From assembly GCA_963837775.1 (NCBI GenBank), contig CAWIOX010000021.1, forward strand, positions 1-12,597: DNA of 12,597 nucleotides. The letters are read 5' to 3'. Below, piece after piece: positions 6,511 to 12,597 of the stretch. The notes under the pieces were generated by a model. The model did no database searches. It was not told the origin of the DNA and worked only from the letters and a program-made list of their open reading frames with translations. The stretch comes from CAWIOX01 sp963837775. Its GTDB lineage: Bacteria > Pseudomonadota > Gammaproteobacteria > Burkholderiales > Burkholderiaceae_D. A program made the translations under genes and the position numbers. How positions within the stretch are numbered: position 1 is the stretch's first letter; each line of letters starts with the position of its first letter.

Positions 6511-7635
6511 TTACAGCAGGTTGCGCTTTTCAGTCAGCTGGCCCTTGATCGCTTCATAGATCACGATGGTGCCGTCCTTGATGTCGCCCTTGGCGTCGAA
6601 CTGGATCGAGCCCTGGATCTTGCCGTCGAACGATTCCTTCGTCATTTCCGGCAAATAATTTTTCGGCTCGACCGAATTGGCGCGCTGCATCGCCTGCGCA
6701 AAAACATGGATGCCATCGTAGGACATCGAGCCGCTGGAACCCGGCTCGCCGTATTTGGCCTTGTACATTTGCTTGAATTCGATGCCGGCCGATAGCCAGG
6801 ACGGCGGCACGCCGGTGTCGGAGCAGTAGTAATCGCGATCCGCGCTGCCGTCGGCCTGCTTGACGGTGGTGGCGTCGCACATCGCGTCGCCGGCAATGAA
6901 TTTCGCGCTCACTTCGGCCTTGCGCATGGCTTTCAGCAGCGGCAGCCCGACTGCGGCATCGCCGCCGAAAAACACCACGTCAGGATTGGCGGCCTTGATT
7001 TTCTGCGTCAGCTGCGCATAATCAACGGCCTTTTCCTCAACGCTTTCGCGGGTCGCGGCGACCTTGCCCTGCAGCAGCGCCTTGGCCACTTCATCGGCCA
7101 GGCCGACGCCGAAGGTGGTGCGGTCGTCGATCATCAATACCGATTTTGCGTGCAGCTTCTGATGGATCAGATGGCCCAGCGCCGCCCCTTGCTGGATGTC
7201 ATCGGCGGCAATCCGGAACGTCGTCTTGAACCCCATGCGGGTGTATTTCGGGTTGGTCGAGACCGTCATTTGCGGGATGTTGGCGGCGGCATAGAGCGGC
7301 GCTGCGGCGATCGACACGCCCGAATTGAAATGCCCGAACACCGCGGCGACGCCGGCATCGACCAGCCGTTTGGCGGCCGCCTTGCCTTCTTCCGGCGAAC
7401 CCTTGTCGTCTTCGACCACCAGTTCGAAATGGGCGCGCTTGCCGTCGATCGTAAACAGGTCGCGGTTCAACTCATCGACTGCGACCTGCGCGCCATGCGC
7501 CATGTCGTTGCCGTACTGCGCCAGCGAACCGCTCATCGGTGCCGCGACCCCAATTTTTACCGTCACCTGACGGCTGCATGCAGTCATCAGTCCGATGGCT
7601 GCCAGCATGCAGGCCAAACGCGTTAATCGATTCAT
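6511..7635 (-). CDS. Branched-chain amino-acid-type ABC transporter substrate-binding lipoprotein (LivK-like)
   Basis: 374 residues from the ATG at 7635, which has a purine-rich GGGAGGGGAA ribosome binding site directly upstream; the longer open frame to 7764 lacks this. The N-terminus is a lipoprotein signal, with hydrophobic LACMLAAIGLMTA and the lipid-acceptor Cys at residue 20. The mature part begins VTVKIGVAAPMSGSLAQYG and is a type I periplasmic-binding fold of the LivJ/LivK family (Peripla_BP_6), with GVAAVFGHFNSG and the later SMSYDGIHVFAQAM segment. Length is normal. It would capture a branched-chain amino acid or similar ligand in the periplasm and deliver it to a Liv-type permease. 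No permease or ATPase gene is adjacent, so it is an orphan binding protein within this window. Its message ends at the shared terminator 6459-6496. Confidence 0.93.
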   Translation of the reverse strand: MNRLTRLACMLAAIGLMTACSRQVTVKIGVAAPMSGSLAQYGNDMAHGAQVAVDELNRDLFTIDGKRAHFELVVEDDKGSPEEGKAAAKRLVDAGVAAVFGHFNSGVSIAAAPLYAAANIPQMTVSTNPKYTRMGFKTTFRIAADDIQQGAALGHLIHQKLHAKSVLMIDDRTTFGVGLADEVAKALLQGKVAATRESVEEKAVDYAQLTQKIKAANPDVVFFGGDAAVGLPLLKAMRKAEVSAKFIAGDAMCDATTVKQADGSADRDYYCSDTGVPPSWLSAGIEFKQMYKAKYGEPGSSGSMSYDGIHVFAQAMQRANSVEPKNYLPEMTKESFDGKIQGSIQFDAKGDIKDGTIVIYEAIKGQLTEKRNLL

Positions 7636-7804
7636 TTCCCCTCCCGGATAGACTGATCTGCGCATGATGCTCATTCCCATGCGTCCCTGTTTGTGCTCTT
7701 GATTCCGGCGCCTGCACTGCGGCCTCGATGGACACTCCCGCAGGCATGGTAAACCATTTCCCATCCACCATGCATGTGAAAATCAGGCGCCGGCAGTACG
7801 CATG

Positions 7805-7816
7805 TATACTCCTGCC
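7805..7816 (+). promoter_or_regulatory. Predicted -10 element of the TrmB-like methyltransferase gene
   Basis: TATACT (7805-7810) ends 6 bases before the in-frame ATG at 7817, so transcription would start at about the A of that codon. No Shine-Dalgarno sequence precedes either this ATG or the upstream one at 7802. No good -35 is visible. A 7-base inverted repeat, GCATGGT (7744-7750) and ACCATGC (7767-7773), lies further upstream. Confidence 0.4.
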
Positions 7817-8509
7817 ATGCAAGCGAACTCTTCCCCCATCACCAGCACCCAGACCGGTATTCACGAGCAACTGGCGAGCCTGGTCGCCAGGCATGCGGCC
7901 AGCACTTTCCGCAAACCGTTTACCGCCTATAACCGCAGCGCGTTCGATGCCAGCATGGCCGCATGGCGGCTGGCAGCCGGCGGCGACACCGCTGCGATGC
8001 CGCTGATCCTCGATACCGGCTGCGGGGTCGGCTTGTCGACGCTGCACCTGGCCACGCAATTTCCCGACCACTTCGTGATCGGCATCGACCAGTCGGCCGA
8101 CCGCCTGGCGCGCAATACCCAGTGGGAAGGTCCGCTGCCGGCCAACTTCACGCTGGTGCGCGCCGACCTGGTCGATTACTGGCGGATGCTGCAAGATGCC
8201 GGCATCCGCCCGGCCCGCCACTACCTGCTGTATCCGAACCCGTGGCCGAAAAGCGCCCACCTGGCGCGGCGCTGGCACGGCCATGCGGTGTTTCCGACCA
8301 TCGTCGCGCTGGGCGGCATCCTCGAATGCCGCAGCAACTGGCGCATCTATGTCGAGGAAATGGCCGCGGCGCTGGCCCAGCTGGCGCCGGCAGCGCAACA
8401 GAACATTACGTTCTCGCAATATTCAACTGACGCCCCGATCACGCCGTTCGAGCGCAAGTACCTGGCCTCCGGCCATCGCCTGTGGCGCTGCCAGGCGCTG
8501 CTTGGCTGA
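7817..8509 (+). CDS. TrmB-family methyltransferase (tRNA guanine-N7-methyltransferase-like)
   Basis: 230 residues. The S-adenosylmethionine loop is LDTGCGVG (65-72), GIDQSADRL is the second motif (89-97), LLYPNPWPKSAHLARRW (137-153) is the motif corresponding to the DPW(H/P)K segment of TrmB, and TPFE (209-212) near the C-terminus matches the conserved T-x-F-E. Canonical TrmB methylates N7 of G46 in tRNA. Here the first residue of the DPW motif, an aspartate important for activity in E. coli TrmB as I recall, is Asn141, and the following KRR-type basic patch is ARRW. The gene may therefore encode a divergent paralogue with altered substrate or weak activity. The start at 7817 is preferred because a -10 element overlaps the alternative ATG at 7802. 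It is divergent from the binding-protein gene and is a single-gene unit. Confidence 0.8.
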   Translation: MQANSSPITSTQTGIHEQLASLVARHAASTFRKPFTAYNRSAFDASMAAWRLAAGGDTAAMPLILDTGCGVGLSTLHLATQFPDHFVIGIDQSADRLARNTQWEGPLPANFTLVRADLVDYWRMLQDAGIRPARHYLLYPNPWPKSAHLARRWHGHAVFPTIVALGGILECRSNWRIYVEEMAAALAQLAPAAQQNITFSQYSTDAPITPFERKYLASGHRLWRCQALLG

Positions 8510-8570
8510 ACCACCCGGCGCAGGCACAGGCAGCTTCATTTCCCATCTGAATCATTACCCTTCCGCATCA

Positions 8571-8612
8571 TTGATTAAAGTCAATTAAACCAATTTAATC
8601 AATAACTTATAG
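8571..8612 (+). promoter_or_regulatory. Predicted FNR/Anr-type class II promoter
   Basis: TTGATTAAAGTCAA (8571-8584) matches the FNR/Anr/Dnr consensus TTGAT-N4-ATCAA with one change, and the variant GTCAA half-site is common for Anr and Dnr. A -10 hexamer TTATAG lies at 8607-8612. A start site 7 bases later, at about 8619, puts the centre of the box (8577.5) at exactly -41.5, the standard class II activator position. Transcription would run toward the sigma-54 activator gene, giving a leader of about 200 bases. This implies activation under low oxygen; the regulator's gene is not in the window. Confidence 0.6.
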
Positions 8613-8771
8613 CCCGTTTGTAACAAATTTTGGATTGTTAAAACAGGGTAAAGGTTATAACCTGATGATGCAGTTATTTTTTTAATAACATATCCATCAA
8701 CTGCAGTAAGCAGCAGGTTTCAATCAAGCCTTCAATAGCAAGGTGTGGCGCCACCAAGCGGGAGGGGAAGC

Positions 8772-8807
8772 ATGTCCGATCGCCGTAACGGCGGTCGGCA
8801 AGAATAA
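8772..8807 (+). CDS. Possible 11-residue leader ORF overlapping a hairpin
   Basis: ATG at 8772 to TAA at 8805-8807 encodes MSDRRNGGRQE. It has a far better ribosome binding site (GGGAGGGGAAG a few bases upstream) than most genes here. Its codons form a stable hairpin, stem 8776-8785 with 8789-8798 and loop TAA, ten pairs with one G-T wobble. The stop lies 14 bases before the ATG of the sigma-54 activator, whose own ribosome binding site (AGGA) is between them. Translation of the leader could couple to, or open the structure for, the downstream gene. Chance occurrence is possible at this length. Confidence 0.35.
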   Translation: MSDRRNGGRQE

Positions 8808-8821
8808 AAAAGGATAGGGAA

Positions 8822-10261
8822 ATGCTATATGCCTCAACTTCCGCACCGCCATACCAGTCGGCACTGGTGTTGCGCCCCTCCAGTCAGATCGAACAGGTTT
8901 GCCCCTATGCAGCGGCGCTGCAAGAGCACCATATCCGCCTGATCGAGCAGCCGTCGCTGGACACCGCCTATCGTGCGGTGCAGGACGGCTGCCGTGTCGG
9001 GCTGATGGTGATCCGGCTGGAACAGGACCTGTTCCAGCTTGATGCCTACGAGAAATTCCTCAAAATCCACCAGATTGCCTGGGTCGGGTTGATCGCCCAG
9101 GAGCTGATTTCGCTGCCGCGGGTGCGCGAATTCATCAGCGAACACCTGTTCAATTTCCTCACCATGCCGGCCGACATCGAACACATCGTGCTGACCCTGC
9201 GCCATGCATGGGGCATGGCTTTCGTGCATGACGCACGCAAGGTGTCGGTCGATGATGTCTCAGCGGTCAACCTCAGTGCCACCATGGTGGGCCGGACTGC
9301 CCACATGCAGCGCCTCGCCAGACAGATCAAGAAGGTGGCGCGCACCGATGCGGCGGTCCTGATCAATGGTCCGTCCGGCACCGGCAAGGAACTCACCGCG
9401 CTGTCAATCCACCATCAATCCACGCGCAAGGCGGCGCCGTTCGTGGCAGTCAATTGCGGTGCGATCCCGGCCACCTTGTTCCAGTCCGAATTGTTCGGCT
9501 ATGAAAAAGGGGCGTTCACCGGTGCCAGCCAGCGCAAGATCGGCCGCATCGAGGCGGCGCAGGGCGGCACCCTGTTCCTGGATGAAATCGGCGACATGCC
9601 GTTCGACATGCAGGTCAACATGCTGCGTTTTCTGCAGGGAAAAACCATCGAACGGGTCGGCGGCACCGACACCATCGCCATCGATGTGCGCGTCATCGCC
9701 GCCACCCATGTCGACCTGGAAGAAGCGGTCCGGCAAGGCCGCTTCCGCGAGGATCTGTATTACCGCATCAACGTGATCTGCATCGCCACGCCCAGGCTGG
9801 CCGACTGCACCGAGGACATCGAAGATATCGCTATGCATTATTTCAGGCAGTTCGCCAACAGCCACAACAAAGGCCTGCGCGGCTTCTCCAAGAGCGCGAT
9901 CGAAACCATGCTGCTGCATCACTGGCCAGGCAATGTGCGCGAACTGATCAACCGCATCCAGCGCGCGGTGATCATGACCGAGAGCCGCTGGATCACGCCG
10001 GAAGACCTCGGCTTTGATCATCCGGACGCGCTGCCGGGCCTGATGTCGCTGGAAGATGCGCGCGCCAGCGCCGAGCGCGAAACCATCCAGCGCGCGCTGG
10101 TGCAAACCCGCAACCAGATTTCCCGCGCCGCCAGCCTGCTCGGTATATCGCGGGTGACGCTGTACCGGCTGATCGAAAAATACCAGATCCGCACCGGCGC
10201 CGCGTTGCCGCCGGAAGCGACCGCGATCGGGCCGAACACACCCAGAATCCATTCCAGCTGA
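8822..10261 (+). CDS. Sigma-54-dependent transcriptional activator with VpsR-like N-terminal domain
   Basis: 479 residues. Residues about 10-135 form a receiver-like domain lacking the acidic pocket and phospho-acceptor aspartate (LVLRP and GLMVIRLEQ at the expected strands). Segments such as IAWVGLIAQELISL and FNFLTMPADIEHIVLTLRHAWGM resemble the N-terminal domain of Vibrio VpsR. The AAA+ domain (about 155-390) has Walker A GPSGTGKE (183-190), the sigma-54-contacting loop GAFTGA (230-235), Walker B GGTLFLDEIGD (248-258), FREDLYYRINV (308-318) and WPGNVREL (368-375). A Fis-type helix-turn-helix lies at about 424-455 (ISRAASLLGISRVTLYRLIEKY). It should therefore activate sigma-54 promoters by a route not depending on phosphorylation. 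VpsR and relatives respond to c-di-GMP and control exopolysaccharide; a similar role is an inference. It is monocistronic, behind an FNR-type promoter. Confidence 0.92.
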   Translation: MLYASTSAPPYQSALVLRPSSQIEQVCPYAAALQEHHIRLIEQPSLDTAYRAVQDGCRVGLMVIRLEQDLFQLDAYEKFLKIHQIAWVGLIAQELISLPRVREFISEHLFNFLTMPADIEHIVLTLRHAWGMAFVHDARKVSVDDVSAVNLSATMVGRTAHMQRLARQIKKVARTDAAVLINGPSGTGKELTALSIHHQSTRKAAPFVAVNCGAIPATLFQSELFGYEKGAFTGASQRKIGRIEAAQGGTLFLDEIGDMPFDMQVNMLRFLQGKTIERVGGTDTIAIDVRVIAATHVDLEEAVRQGRFREDLYYRINVICIATPRLADCTEDIEDIAMHYFRQFANSHNKGLRGFSKSAIETMLLHHWPGNVRELINRIQRAVIMTESRWITPEDLGFDHPDALPGLMSLEDARASAERETIQRALVQTRNQISRAASLLGISRVTLYRLIEKYQIRTGAALPPEATAIGPNTPRIHSS

Positions 10262-10354
10262 GCGTGCAGCAGGCGCCGGCAAGCGCCCGCGGCGCAGCCC
10301 AATTTCCGCTCAAATATAGGGGGTATGAGTTAAATACAGGCATCTTCCGCATGA

Positions 10355-10393
10355 TTTCATTGGGCCTGTAAAAATACACCGGGCTGTATATTT
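10355..10393. repeat. 39-bp dispersed palindromic element, copy 2
   Basis: TTTCATTGG (10355-10363), nine variable bases, AATACAC (10373-10379), six bases, GTATATTT (10386-10393). It is 31 of 39 identical to copy 1 at 181-219, without gaps, with the outer blocks fully conserved and only the two spacers diverged. It lies in the 246-base region between the sigma-54 activator and the YafJ-type gene, 115 bases before that gene's ATG, so it could be an operator here. No recognised regulator consensus fits. Confidence 0.6.
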
Positions 10394-10507
10394 GCATGGG
10401 AAATACCTGTTCGGCGCAGCGCTGGCGGCTATTCGTGCATTTCTGCTTGGCCGCCGGACGGGCGCGTGCTACCGTATTTACCGACCCAACTCTCCCTGCC
10501 CAACGCC

Positions 10508-11284
10508 ATGTGCCAGCTACTCGGGATGAACTGCAACGTCCCCACCGATATCGTCTTCAGTTTTACCGGCTTCGCCACCCGCGGCGGCCGCACCGATGAG
10601 CATCGGGACGGCTGGGGCATCGCTTTTTTCGAAGGGGCCGGGGTGCGGCATTTCGTCGATCATCAGGCCGCGATCGATTCGCCGATTGCCGAGCTGATCA
10701 AGCGCTATCCGATCAAGTCGACCAACGTGATCGCCCATATCCGCAAGGCCACGCATGGCCCGGTCGCGCTGGAGAATTGCCATCCGTTCATGCGCGAGAT
10801 GTGGGGCCGCTACTGGGTCTTCGCGCACAATGGCGACCTGAAGGGCTTCGCGCCGGCGCTGGCCGGCGCCTACCATCCGGTCGGCAGCACCGACAGCGAA
10901 CTGGCGTTCTGCTATCTGCTGCAGGAACTGCGGCGCCGCTTCGGCGACCAGGCGCCGGAGCTGGCGGCACTGACCGCGGCGCTGCAGGAACTGGCGCGCG
11001 AGATTGCCGCCCACGGCACTTTCAACATGATGCTGTCGGACGGCCGCGCGCTGTTCGTGCATTGCTCGACCAAATTGCACTACATCGTGCGCCAATACCC
11101 GTTTACCACCGCCAAGCTGTCGGATGAAGATGTCAGCATCGATTTCGCCAAAGTCACCACACCCAAGGACCGGGTCGCGATCATCGTCACCGAACCGCTG
11201 ACCACCAACGAACACTGGACCCAATGCAAGTCCGGCGAACTGATCGTGTTCGTCGATGGCGACGTGGTTTACCAGAGCCAGTAG
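10508..11284 (+). CDS. YafJ-type class II glutamine amidotransferase
   Basis: 258 residues. The start at 10508 is fixed by MCQLLGMNCN: after Met removal Cys2 becomes the N-terminal catalytic nucleophile of Ntn-type glutaminases, so the longer open frame to 10466 cannot be right. Further family residues are DGWGI (34-38), HIRKAT (77-82), ENCHPF (89-94), FAHNGD (105-110, oxyanion region) and GSTDSE (126-131). The text aligns along its length with E. coli YafJ as I remember it. The glutaminase domain would release ammonia from glutamine, but no synthase domain is attached and the acceptor reaction of this family is unknown. There is no Shine-Dalgarno sequence before the ATG. The stop codon lies inside a GTAG-type REP pair. 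It is 246 bases after the sigma-54 activator gene. Confidence 0.92.
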   Translation: MCQLLGMNCNVPTDIVFSFTGFATRGGRTDEHRDGWGIAFFEGAGVRHFVDHQAAIDSPIAELIKRYPIKSTNVIAHIRKATHGPVALENCHPFMREMWGRYWVFAHNGDLKGFAPALAGAYHPVGSTDSELAFCYLLQELRRRFGDQAPELAALTAALQELAREIAAHGTFNMMLSDGRALFVHCSTKLHYIVRQYPFTTAKLSDEDVSIDFAKVTTPKDRVAIIVTEPLTTNEHWTQCKSGELIVFVDGDVVYQSQ

Positions 11285-11343
11285 GGTGCGCCATGCGCAC
11301 CATGACCGTCCGTGGCTGCACTGGTGCGCATGGCGCACCCTAC
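11281..11343. repeat. GTAG-type REP pair overlapping the yafJ-like stop codon
   Basis: Two perfect 22-base inverted arms, 11281-11302 and 11322-11343, surround a 19-base centre. Each arm reads GTAG, then a hairpin of GGTGCGC, loop CAT, and GCGCACC. The layout (GTAG, 7-base stem, 3-base loop, 7-base stem, mirrored) is the same as at 4034-4094, but the stem sequence is different. The TAG of the initial GTAG is the stop codon of the amidotransferase gene (11282-11284). A T-rich stretch follows the right arm (11343-11349), so it may also act as a terminator on the plus strand. Confidence 0.82.
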
Positions 11344-11392
11344 TTTTTCTCCGTTTGTCGTCGTCTGATCACAATCAGTTTTAAGCGATCGT

Positions 11393-12565
11393 CTAAGCCT
11401 GTAGCGCCAACTGGTCCCGGCTGCAGACCCGGTCGCGGCCGTTTTGCTTGGCCTGATACATGCGCCGGTCGGCGCTCTCGACCAGCGTCTTCCAGTCGCC
11501 GGCCTGATCCGCCGCCCGTTCGGCAATCCCGATGCTGGCGGTAATCGGCGCCCGGTCGGGCTTCAGGCCGAAACCGATGGCGCGCAGCCGCGCCAGCGCC
11601 GCTTCCGCCTGCGCCAGATCGGTGTTGGGCATGATCAGCAGAAACTCCTCGCCGCCCCAGCGCGTGAGCATGTCGCCGCGGCGCAGATTGCGGCCGACGA
11701 TGCCGGTCATGTCGATCAATGCCTTGTCACCCGCTTCATGGCCGTAGCGGTCATTGATATGCTTGAAGTGGTCCAGGTCGATGAAGGCGACCGACAGCGC
11801 AGCACCGCTGCGGCTGGCGATGGTGAATTGCAGCTCCAGCACTTCCTCGCCGCTGCTGCGCAAAAAAACCCCGGTCAGCGGATCGCGGATCGCCTGCCGC
11901 ACCAGCGCGATCATGAATGCCAGCTGGCTCATGCCGGCCAGCGTCGAGACGCCGGTGATCAGCACCAGCAGGCAGAAAGCGCCGGCGAACGACGGCCAGT
12001 CCAGCGTGGCCCAGCGCAGCAAACCGGCGACGCCCTGGACGATCAGGATCGGGCTGGCGATCACCAGGTTCTCGATCAGCGTCAGCGGGAAGATCGCCAG
12101 CCCGGCCAGCAGCACGAAAGGCAGGAACGCATAGCCGGCACCGATCGCCGCCGAGAGTCCGGAGAGCTGGTAATGGCCGAGCAGCGTGTACGAGGCGACA
12201 TAGAAAGCGGTCGGGATAGCAAACAGCAGCGCCATCGCCCGATAGGCGTCGAACAGGTTGCCGTTCGGCCGGTAATATATCAGCAGGCTGGTGAACGCAG
12301 CGCATGCCAGCAGCCGCATCAGGGCCAGATTCAACCACAGCGGGAACGGAAAGACCAGCAGGTCGACCACGCTCCAGAGCGGCGTCAGCACCGCGAACAG
12401 AAAGGCGAACAGGCGGACCCGGTTGACGATCATGGTGGCCCGGCGTCGCGTCAGCAAGCTCAGATGCTGATGCGGTGATGCCAGCCAGCTCAGTTCCGCA
12501 TGTTTCAGTTCTCCCGGCATCAGGCCGGTCAGTCGGTGCCACACAATGTCAGCGATACGGTTCAT
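11393..12565 (-). CDS. Membrane-bound GGDEF diguanylate cyclase
   Basis: 390 residues. An N-terminal part of about 45 residues is followed by roughly six hydrophobic segments between residues 50 and 220 (a MASE-like membrane sensor that I cannot assign to a named family) and a C-terminal GGDEF domain from about residue 225. Motifs are DPLTGVFLR (228-236), FIDLDHFKHIND (261-272), the active-site GGEEF (304-308) and an intact inhibitory I-site RRGD (295-298) five residues before it. The enzyme should thus make c-di-GMP from two GTP at the inner membrane with product inhibition. There is no EAL domain. GGGG lies upstream of the ATG at 12565 (AGGGGTAAGC on the minus strand). It converges on the amidotransferase gene, separated by a REP pair. 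The remaining 32 bases to the window edge show nothing further. Confidence 0.94.
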   Translation of the reverse strand: MNRIADIVWHRLTGLMPGELKHAELSWLASPHQHLSLLTRRRATMIVNRVRLFAFLFAVLTPLWSVVDLLVFPFPLWLNLALMRLLACAAFTSLLIYYRPNGNLFDAYRAMALLFAIPTAFYVASYTLLGHYQLSGLSAAIGAGYAFLPFVLLAGLAIFPLTLIENLVIASPILIVQGVAGLLRWATLDWPSFAGAFCLLVLITGVSTLAGMSQLAFMIALVRQAIRDPLTGVFLRSSGEEVLELQFTIASRSGAALSVAFIDLDHFKHINDRYGHEAGDKALIDMTGIVGRNLRRGDMLTRWGGEEFLLIMPNTDLAQAEAALARLRAIGFGLKPDRAPITASIGIAERAADQAGDWKTLVESADRRMYQAKQNGRDRVCSRDQLALQA

Positions 12566-12597
12566 GCTTACCCCTAGAGAATTTGGTCAGCGTGCCG

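Larger units (their letters stand above)
8510..8821. other. AT-rich intergenic region (312 bases) upstream of the sigma-54 activator
   Basis: The stretch 8555-8700 is markedly richer in A and T than all surrounding genes. It contains an FNR-type box and -10 element (8571-8612), a perfect 9-base inverted repeat TTGATTAAA (8571-8579) / TTTAATCAA (8594-8602), an inverted repeat TAACAA (8621-8626) / TTGTTA (8635-8640), the perfect 12-base palindrome AGGTTATAACCT (8652-8663), and a short leader ORF (8772-8807). No terminator for the methyltransferase gene and no RNA gene were recognised. The predicted 5' leader of about 200 bases is long for a bacterial message. Confidence 0.7.

Noticed and set aside
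7472..8419. Long minus-strand open frame of 315 codons spanning the binding-protein start and the methyltransferase
   Set aside because: It overlaps two well-supported genes in other frames and has shadow-type composition.
8510..8821. Search for a riboswitch or sigma-54 (-24/-12) promoter in the long leader region
   Set aside because: No GG-N10-GC spacing of the -24/-12 type was found by eye, and the hairpins do not match any riboswitch class that I can recognise.
10335..10370. TACAGG / CCTGTA inverted pair considered as a LexA operator upstream of the amidotransferase gene
   Set aside because: The half-sites point the wrong way and are 24 bases apart; LexA sites of the enterobacterial type need CTGT-N8-ACAG.
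11444..12478. Plus-strand open frame of 344 codons opposite the GGDEF gene
   Set aside because: Gln/Arg/Asp-rich shadow of the diguanylate cyclase; no recognisable domain.
1..12597. CRISPR arrays, tRNA or rRNA genes, prophage or IS elements
   Set aside because: No regularly spaced repeats, cloverleaf sequences, integrase or transposase frames were seen; the only repeats are the REP pairs and the 39-bp element.

Overview
The window looks like chromosome of a betaproteobacterium of the order Burkholderiales, most likely Oxalobacteraceae (the group of Herbaspirillum, Collimonas and Janthinobacterium). This is inferred from the high GC coding sequence, the birA-coaX-SPOR gene order and the overall protein character; no rRNA or marker gene is present to prove it. 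There is no phage, integrase, IS transposase, CRISPR array, tRNA or rRNA.

Left part (1-3117): the 3' end of a MocR/GntR-aminotransferase-type regulator (+) faces a minus-strand cluster transcribed right to left: a NIPSNAP-family protein (2621-2926), a PhzF-family isomerase/epimerase (1584-2468) and two LysE/RhtB-type exporters (955-1564 and 283-894). The first exporter is broken by one extra base in a run of four A's. A GcvA-like LysR regulator (3118-4029) is divergent from the cluster, and its own promoter overlaps a T-N11-A operator candidate. Together these read as a small-metabolite or amino-acid modification and efflux unit with its regulator.

Middle (4030-8509): a GTAG-type inverted REP pair, then the housekeeping operon birA (biotin ligase) - coaX (type III pantothenate kinase) - SPOR-domain membrane protein, closed by a strong bidirectional terminator (6459-6496). 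From the right this terminator is shared with a convergent orphan lipoprotein of the branched-chain amino acid binding family (6511-7635). A TrmB-family methyltransferase with an atypical active-site motif follows on the plus strand. birA and the methyltransferase each have a good -10 hexamer ending 6-7 nt before the ATG, so both messages may be leaderless.

Right part (8510-12597): a 312-base AT-rich intergenic region holds an FNR/Anr-type box placed exactly 41.5 bases from a predicted start site, plus a tiny leader ORF with a strong ribosome binding site. Both precede a sigma-54 activator with a VpsR-like N-terminal domain and an intact GAFTGA loop. Then come a YafJ-type class II glutamine amidotransferase, a second GTAG-type REP pair that contains this gene's stop codon, and a membrane GGDEF diguanylate cyclase (minus strand).

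The most unusual structure outside the genes is a 39-base element present twice (181-219 and 10355-10393, 31 of 39 identical without gaps), built from TTTCATTGG and a palindrome AATACAC-N6-GTATATT. The oxygen-type promoter, VpsR-like activator and nearby diguanylate cyclase together suggest, but do not prove, a link between oxygen limitation, c-di-GMP and surface or biofilm control.
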